Below the pieces are notes generated by a model that saw only the letters and a program-made list of their open reading frames with translations, was not told where the DNA came from and made no database searches. Below, in pieces: positions 62,865 through 64,000 of a DNA stretch of 64,000 nt. Position numbers and translations under genes: made by a program. Origin of the DNA: Cryobacterium breve (GTDB lineage Bacteria; Actinomycetota; Actinomycetes; Actinomycetales; Microbacteriaceae); NCBI RefSeq assembly GCF_004402375.1, contig NZ_SOGJ01000037.1:1-64000 (forward strand), written 5' to 3'. Numbering within the stretch: position 1 is the first letter of the stretch; every line of letters begins with the position of its first letter.

Positions 62865-63355
62865 CGCATCGCGCCGCCTCAGCCGTGACCGCTGCCCCTG
62901 CCTTCGTCCGCTGGAAGCACGGTTCCTCCCCAGGTGGGCGTGGGCGTGGTTGTGCACCGTCAGACTGACGGGCCGGTGTGGGCGGGCGTGCGGGACCAAG
63001 ATCGTCGGCGTGGACAATCACGATTTCGCCGATGGTGATTCGGAGTCACCCGGGGGGTGGGCGAACCGCGCGAACATCTACGTGAGCGGGAAGCCCGCAC
63101 CCGAACGACAGGTGGCCTACCCGAGGCCGGGCGGCGTTGATCGAGGTCGCCCTCATGCCGGAATTGTCCAAATCGCGGGAGAAGTGGCAGTTATGCAGGA
63201 GAAAGAGGCCGGGAGCGGTGGCGGAGGGCCGCGACATCCGGTAGCCTTGGCAGGTTGTCTGTGCGCCGGATTCCCGGCCTCCGCGTTCAACACATGCACA
63301 ACCCTCCTGTTGCAGAGATTCTGCAGCCGTTTAGTCCGAAGGAGGTGGGTTAGTC
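62865..63355. promoter_or_regulatory. cca-rpsF intergenic region
   Basis: 490-bp gap with no credible gene; an open frame at 62950-63402 runs into rpsF out of frame and looks non-coding. The last 100 bases must carry the rpsF promoter and 5' leader; AAGGAGG lies about 12 bases before the rpsF start. I see no named riboswitch. Confidence 0.6.
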
Positions 63356-63916
63356 ATGCATCAGTACGAGTTGATGGTTATCCTCGATCCCGAGATCGAT
63401 GAGCGCACCGTAGCTCCCAGCCTTGACAAGTTCCTCAACGTTGTTCGCAACGATGGTGGAACCATTGACAAGGTTGACGTTTGGGGTCGCCGCCGTCTCG
63501 CATACGAGATCAATAAGAAGTCCGAAGGCATCTACGCCGTTGTCGACTTCACCGCGAACGCTTCTGCCACGGCCGAGCTCGACCGCCAGCTGAAGCTGTC
63601 GGAAGCCGTCATGCGCACCAAGGTTCTTCGCGCAGAAGAGGGCATTGCCCAGGTTGCCGTCGCAAGCAAGCTTGCCGCCGAGAAGGCCGCCCGCAAGGCA
63701 GCCAACCCGAAGGTCATCGCTGCGAAGGCTGAAGCCGCCGCTGCCGCTCCGACCGCCAAGGTCGCCGCGTCCGCGAAGCCAGCCTCGGCAGCTGCTGCCG
63801 CTGCGGTCAAGGCTGCTCCGGCCAAGGCCGACGCCCCGGTTGCCGACGCTCCTGCCACGGCAGAAGCTGTTGCTCCCGTCGCGGCCGAGTCCGCCGACAA
63901 GGCAAGCGACAAGTAG
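63356..63916 (+). CDS. rpsF: 30S ribosomal protein S6 with Ala-rich C-terminal extension
   Basis: Residues 1-95 are a normal S6 protein ([19 protein letters not shown] start, [21 protein letters not shown] core, [12 protein letters not shown]). Residues about 96-186 form a tail of some 90 residues made almost only of Ala, Lys, Val, Pro and Asp, turning from basic to acidic towards the end. Usual S6 length is about 95-135. S6 binds S18 and 16S rRNA in the small-subunit platform. It is followed three bases later by ssb, as in the conserved rpsF-ssb-rpsR order. Confidence 0.95.
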   Translation: MHQYELMVILDPEIDERTVAPSLDKFLNVVRNDGGTIDKVDVWGRRRLAYEINKKSEGIYAVVDFTANASATAELDRQLKLSEAVMRTKVLRAEEGIAQVAVASKLAAEKAARKAANPKVIAAKAEAAAAAPTAKVAASAKPASAAAAAAVKAAPAKADAPVADAPATAEAVAPVAAESADKASDK

Positions 63917-63919
63917 CCC

Positions 63920-64000
63920 ATGGCCGGCGAGACCGTAATTACCGTGGTGGGCAACCTCACCAGCGATCCGGAGCTGCGTTACACGCAGAACGGGCTGGCG
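63920..64000 (+). CDS. ssb: single-stranded DNA-binding protein, N-terminal part
   Basis: Truncated by the window end after 27 codons. The start MAGETVITVVGNLTSDPELR fits the OB-fold N-terminus of SSB, and the position just after rpsF agrees. The remainder, including the acidic C-terminal tip, lies outside the window. Confidence 0.92.
   Translation, partial: MAGETVITVVGNLTSDPELRYTQNGLA

Noticed and set aside
62950-63402. 150-residue open frame before rpsF
   Set aside because: Runs into rpsF in another frame and has no family pattern; the rpsF ribosome binding site lies inside it.

Overview
The window is about 64 kb of high-GC DNA carrying the chromosomal replication origin of an actinobacterium. 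The gene order rpmH-dnaA-dnaN-gnd-recF-dciA-gyrB-gyrA on one side, rnpA-yidD-yidC-khpB-rsmG-parA-parB on the other, and the fhaA-fhaB-pstP-rodA-pbpA-pknA-pknB / crgA block all point to this phylum. A mevalonate pathway cluster, short intergenic gaps and the protein sequences suggest Microbacteriaceae (a Cryobacterium-like genus is a guess, not shown).

Layout. 219-6341: mevalonate pathway. HMG-CoA synthase is divergent from diphosphomevalonate decarboxylase, phosphomevalonate kinase and one 793-residue protein that joins class II HMG-CoA reductase to mevalonate kinase. 6342-6830: gene-free DNA with DnaA-box-like motifs and a perfect 19-bp hairpin. 6831-11173: a MacB/LolCDE-type ABC exporter divergent from a NarL-type two-component system. 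11238-17055: a PotABCD-type ABC importer divergent from a FadR-type GntR regulator and a Cache-domain protein. 17479-17562: tRNA-Leu(CAG). 17802-26659: the Ser/Thr phosphorylation and cell-wall elongation/division operon. 26663-28605: glutamine amidotransferase, a 53-residue membrane protein, class E sortase and crgA. 28823-32488: dps translationally coupled to an acyl-CoA dehydrogenase-like protein, a PIG-L deacetylase/NodS-like methyltransferase fusion and a glycosyltransferase; the last three may form an uncharacterised glycoconjugate pathway. 32498-35075: rhomboid, cyclophilin, a hypothetical membrane protein, tRNA-Ala and tRNA-Ile.

35161-46164 is the left side of oriC (minus strand: DUF3566, gyrA, gyrB, dciA, recF, gnd, dnaN, dnaA), with DnaA-box clusters on both sides of dnaA. 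46165-51139 is the right side (plus strand: rpmH to parB). 51140-53494 is a 2.35-kb stretch without credible genes that holds four parS sites and two short tandem repeats; a fifth parS lies at the start of parA. This is the likely centromere. 53495-64000 carries ddl, an aminotransferase, trxA/trxB, murJ with a DUF6049 gene, cca, rpsF with an unusual Ala-rich tail, and the beginning of ssb.

The most unusual items are the reductase-kinase fusion, the deacetylase/methyltransferase/glycosyltransferase operon coupled to dps, the repeat-bearing parS region, and DnaA-box groups at 6.4 kb and 28.7 kb, away from oriC. Start codons were chosen by ribosome binding sites, overlaps and family lengths; no database search could be run.
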